A stretch of 64,000 bases of DNA. Origin: Callipepla californica brunnescens (Eukaryota > Chordata > Aves > Galliformes > Odontophoridae). The notes below the pieces were generated by a model. It searched no databases, had not been told where the DNA came from, and was given only the letters and a program-made list of their open reading frames with translations. The translations under genes and the position numbers were made by a program. This document shows, piece by piece, positions 59,946-64,000 of this stretch (positions are counted from its first letter, which is position 1; each line of letters starts with the position of its first letter). The stretch covers positions 33,978,842 through 34,042,841 of the forward strand of contig JALIRH010000003.1 of assembly GCA_023055505.1 (NCBI GenBank), written 5' to 3'.

Positions 59946-62900
59946 CCACTAAGTCACCTCTTTCCTAAAAAAAAACAGAAGGTTCATTTCCATGGAAGTT
60001 TATTATTTTTATTTTTTATTATTATTATTTTTCAAAGGTTTGCAATTTTTTCTGACACACTGTTTTCTTTCAATTTTTAAGAATAACCCATAAGCAAATT
60101 TCAAAAGTTTAACTAAGAAAACTTCCAGGATTGCACATGCCACGATTGAACAGAAGATCCTACATTTGATACTGCATTAAAGCTTGTTCAAAATGCTATT
60201 CTCAAGAAAAATATAGTCCATGCTTGCATGTCAGGGCTAAGTGGACTTCTGGTCTGACTTTCAAGTATATAACAAGTTTTATCTGTCCAGAACAAAATAT
60301 ACTGGCTAATGGGAAATTGATATTTGCATTGTTTCACAGTAAAGGGACAATTCTTAATGTGGCAACAACAGTTTAAACATCTACAAAGTCTGTCCCTCTC
60401 TGAAAAGAAATGTGGAAGCTATTTTAAAGAGCTTTAATTTCCATCTCTAGACCGTAATTTGCTATGTCATATTAAGTTACACTGGACATGGGATTGTGAA
60501 AATGTGCTGTGTTCCATGGCCTTCACATTTCTTACCTCATGCGTGAAATAGTCTTATGTTACTGGTTTGGAGAGGAAAATCCTCAAAGGAAACTGGTAAG
60601 CAAGTTCTAAGCTAAGTGGCTGAAGACAGCTGGAAAGAGTGTGGGTAATGTCAGTGCTATTAAATTTGGTTCTTGTTTAGGTGGTTATGAGTGAAGACAA
60701 TTACCATTTGATGACTCTGGTTTAATAAATGAATTGAATTTGCTCAGTTTTGTACTGGCTGTATTTTCATAAGACACCACAAACTTGCAACAAGCCCAAT
60801 TTTCTTCACCCCTACAGTTAAGCAGCAACAGATAAAACTCTGACACTGGGGGTGACATCTGAAGCTGTCACACCCACATGCAGTGATGGAGCGCCTCCCC
60901 AGGATGGCTCTGAGGAAAAGACTGCACCTTCCTGCCCTGCTAACTGGTCCCCTGCCAAGACAGGAAAATCTGCATATAGTGGAAAAGAAATGAGCCTACT
61001 GCGCTGTAAATGAGATGCTTTGTTCTGGGTGTCCAAACTACTGATCACAGCTAAGCAGGGGCAGGTGTTCACAAAGGTGTGTTGCTCAGAGACTGCCAGT
61101 CTGATACAGTCACAATTCCCGATGCAAAGGAGAAATTAGTCTTCCTTAAAAGACCTCTTTGCTCCCATCAGTGTTATCAGTGCACCGTACTTCATCTGTG
61201 TTTTTTTTCCTATGCTGTGTAGATGTTATTACTTGACGTAGAGGAAGATTCCTACCGTTTTATTTAGGAAAAAATATTACATATAGCAAATACGAGTTTG
61301 CTATTGTTTTACCTATATTGTATCTGTATGTAGACATATTTCTAACACTATTCATAGTGTCTGTTGCAGACTGCCAAAAACATTAGCAGCTCTGTGCTGT
61401 ATAATTTACAGAGCGAGCTAAATAACTAGTGCTTTTAGCTGTGCATATAGGGCTTTCATAAAGTGCACTGAATTATTGAAAGCTTTCTGAAAACAGCAGT
61501 GGCAAAAAAATGCAAAACTAAGCCTATTGTGTATGCGTAGATAGATCCACTTCTATTCTTTCCCCCACCAAACTAAAATAATGAGTGATTATCTTGGGTG
61601 ATTTCCATTCAATTTTATGATTAATATAGAGGGGTAGCACTTCAAAAGTTCCTAAACTTTCTGGCTTAGCAAATGCTTTCTGTTGCAAATATAACCCATT
61701 TCACTGCTACAAAAGGTTTGGAAATCTCTTATAATCTAAGTTTAATAAATCAGGTTATGAATCACAAGGTCATCCTCTCATGTGCAGTCACTAGGCACAA
61801 CTGTTGTGTTTGTTTTTTTTAAACATTTCAAATAAAAATCCTGAGGTCTAATTAGGTTCAGTGCAAAACCACTTGGATATAATTGAGAAAAATAACAGTG
61901 GAAATGAGTCCAAATTTTCTAAATTGGCAGAAGATAAGTGAAAATGCAATTTTCCTCTTTATAAATCATTCAGAGACCACTGTGTTTGGTGAAGTTGTAG
62001 AAGACCTGTTTCACATCTATTTTCTGTGTTAATCAGAAGAGCAGGTCTTTTACCGCAGTCTGTCCCTTTACAGTTGAACAAGTTAATTGGTAGGATATTC
62101 TGAGAAACACTTGCCTCATTCCTGCATGTTAGAACCACTGTACCAAGGCATATAATTACACATTGTAAGCTCATCATTACTGAAAACAAGAATGGAAAAA
62201 TAAGGATCCCTGGTGGCAAGGGGTCCCGGGTCCGTGGGGGATATAAACTCAGATCTCTCATAGAAGAATGTTTGTACCTGAAAACCCTGGTATTCTGGAG
62301 TAATTTGCAAGCTTCCAAGCTGCTCGTCTCATCGTTGATACTTTTTACTTCTGTAGCTGACCCAACTCAACAGATTCCACCCAAATTCATAGCAGAGTAG
62401 TTTGAGGAAAAGCGAATGCACACTATTTACTTTATAGCTTGCACCGTGAGAAAAGAATCACCCTCTTCTACTGAAGTACCAGTGTTTCACATCCAGAAAT
62501 CCTCACTCCCCTCATTCTAGCTCACAGCTTTGTTATTGGGCCTGCCTCACATCTCCCATTCTGTATTTCTACCCTGAGATTAGCTGCTGAACATCGGGCA
62601 TGCTGGCAGGGCACTAACCTCCAGTGCTGATGTATAGGGCTGATGCATTATCAGAGAGTAACTTCAGTGCCTCCCAGTCTGTGTTCACTTCTTCACTTTT
62701 TTTTAAGTTGTTTTTTCCTCGCATCTGCCTGCAGCTTGCTATTTTTCTCTTTACAGCCACTTATTTACATACTTTTTACCATAACCACTTCCTGATCTGC
62801 TGGCTGCTTTAACACCCAGCCTATTTACTGTAGTTTGTCAGGCACTTTGATGAGCAAAATCTTGCCTCTCAGAGGTCCCAGATGTACTGTCTGCGCTCTC

Positions 62901-64000
62901 TGTCATTAACACAGGCTCGTTTATTACTGCAGAACTTCCTGTTAAACATCTCCATGGAAGAAAGTAGAATCATTACGTATAATGTTGTCATGTATAACAT
63001 TGTTTTACAGATCAACCTGTTCAGACAACACACAGATCACACTGCAACATGCTATGGCAACACCACCATGCAAAAAATAGGGGTTTTTGTTTCAAACATT
63101 GAGATTGTTTCCTGTTTATTTACTTTTTAGTCTTACTGACTTTGTCCCATTGGATTAAAATTTGTTCCTGATTACAGTGGATTCAAAACATATTACAGGA
63201 AGCCTTCACCTATAAGAAAGTAGTCAAAAGATTACAGTTTTGTTTTAACATGTGAGATATTCCTACAACCTCACAAAACTTCATACTTTCACTGTGTTTG
63301 TTTCTGGTTCTGATTACTGGAATGTATATGTAATTTAAATGCTTGAGGAAACACTCTTAAGCCTCTTTGTATGGGAGGCGGTTTCTAAGAACTGCCTCCC
63401 CTTCCCTGGTAACTAAAAAACAAAAACCATGATCTTTGCTGAAAGCTCTCATATTTTTCATTTCAATGCACACAGCTCCACTAACCAGGTCACAGAAAAA
63501 GCCACAGATGCACACACACGCACAGCAGCATCAACTGCACAATTCAACAGACAATGCAGACAAACTTGAGTAGAATCCAAGATCTTTCTACCTCTTTTCA
63601 TAACAGGTTAGTGCTCGCCCTCAGTGTTGGTGTACAGTTTTTATGGCATGGGAAAATAGGGATGTTTCTGCCCTACAAAAATAAATGCGTTGAATGCTTT
63701 AGTTGGAACTTTCACAAAGTTTAAAAAAAAAAAAATCCAAAGAAACCTGATCAGTAAAAGGAATCCCACATAGCAGGCAATCAGTGGATCTTTTGGCTGG
63801 TGGCAAGAGAATGCCCACAGCAAATTTACCAGTCTTCACATTTTTACCTCGGTGAAATATACTTCCAAAATTATTATTAAAAAGAAAAATAATCAGTTGC
63901 TGTATTCATAATCAAATTGAAATTGCAATCAAACCCTTCTGCATTGTCAGCATCAATTCTTTTGTCCTAAGGAAGCTGTGCTAAACATTAAGCAGGATAG

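Larger units (their letters stand above)
58381..64000. other. Non-coding stretch to the right edge
   Basis: No exon or transposon recognised. It contains a strong hairpin at 58795-58820, a poly-T tract at 59928-59945 followed by a TTA-rich tract at about 60000-60033, and an A13 run near 63722. The minus-strand frames at 58732-59145 (137 codons) and 61959-62318 (119 codons) have no recognisable domain. Confidence 0.5.

Noticed and set aside
61959..62318. 119-codon minus-strand open frame with a hydrophobic stretch
   Set aside because: No family recognised and no supporting exon structure; an overlapping frame on the same strand is equally plausible or implausible.
1..64000. CRISPR arrays, operons, plasmid or phage modules, tRNA or rRNA genes
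   Set aside because: No regular spacer-repeat structure, no dense coding and no conserved RNA gene boxes such as GGTTCGAATCC were noticed; repeat content is that of an avian nuclear genome.

Overview
This is vertebrate nuclear DNA, almost certainly from a bird and most likely a galliform such as chicken. Two things point there. First, CR1 non-LTR retrotransposons occur in both orientations, several with the usual CR1 3' tail of short ATTCTATG/ATTCTGTG-type repeats. Second, a mariner element has ends and a transposase fragment that match what I remember of Galluhop (Mariner1_GG). The background is AT-rich and non-coding, with many poly-A/poly-T tracts and TTTG, GAAA and CAAA microsatellites. 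No bacterial or organellar gene organisation is present. I could not identify any intact protein-coding gene, and this looks like intronic or intergenic sequence around one or two CpG-rich promoters.

Layout: 1-5.75 kb holds no recognisable gene. A deleted Galluhop copy lies at 5.76-6.51 kb, a forward CR1 at 7.03-7.70 kb, and a reverse CR1 with a degenerate reverse transcriptase at 8.78-9.61 kb. A CR1 tail lies at 14.1 kb. The main landmark is a CpG island at about 17.17-17.96 kb with GC boxes, a CCAAT box and a consensus-like 5' splice donor on the minus strand. A smaller CpG-rich patch lies at 46.62-46.90 kb. Between and beyond them are a promoter-like cassette at 21.75-21.95 kb, CR1 fragments at 24.9, 41.3-41.9, 58.1 and 58.35 kb, and two much older CR1/L3-like remnants at 27.1 and 50.9-51.4 kb.

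The simplest reading is that the 17.4 kb island is the promoter and non-coding first exon of a gene transcribed leftwards, with a long first intron running to or past the left edge. This is inference: no splice acceptor or coding exon could be confirmed, and rightward or bidirectional use is not excluded. The 46.7 kb patch may be a second promoter or another regulatory element.

I looked for a new biological system and did not find one. The findings are mostly promoter architecture, unusual repeat derivatives, short palindromes and hairpins, and motif clusters to test by alignment, RNA-seq or chromatin data. Long reading frames in the CpG island and opposite CR1 are not genes.
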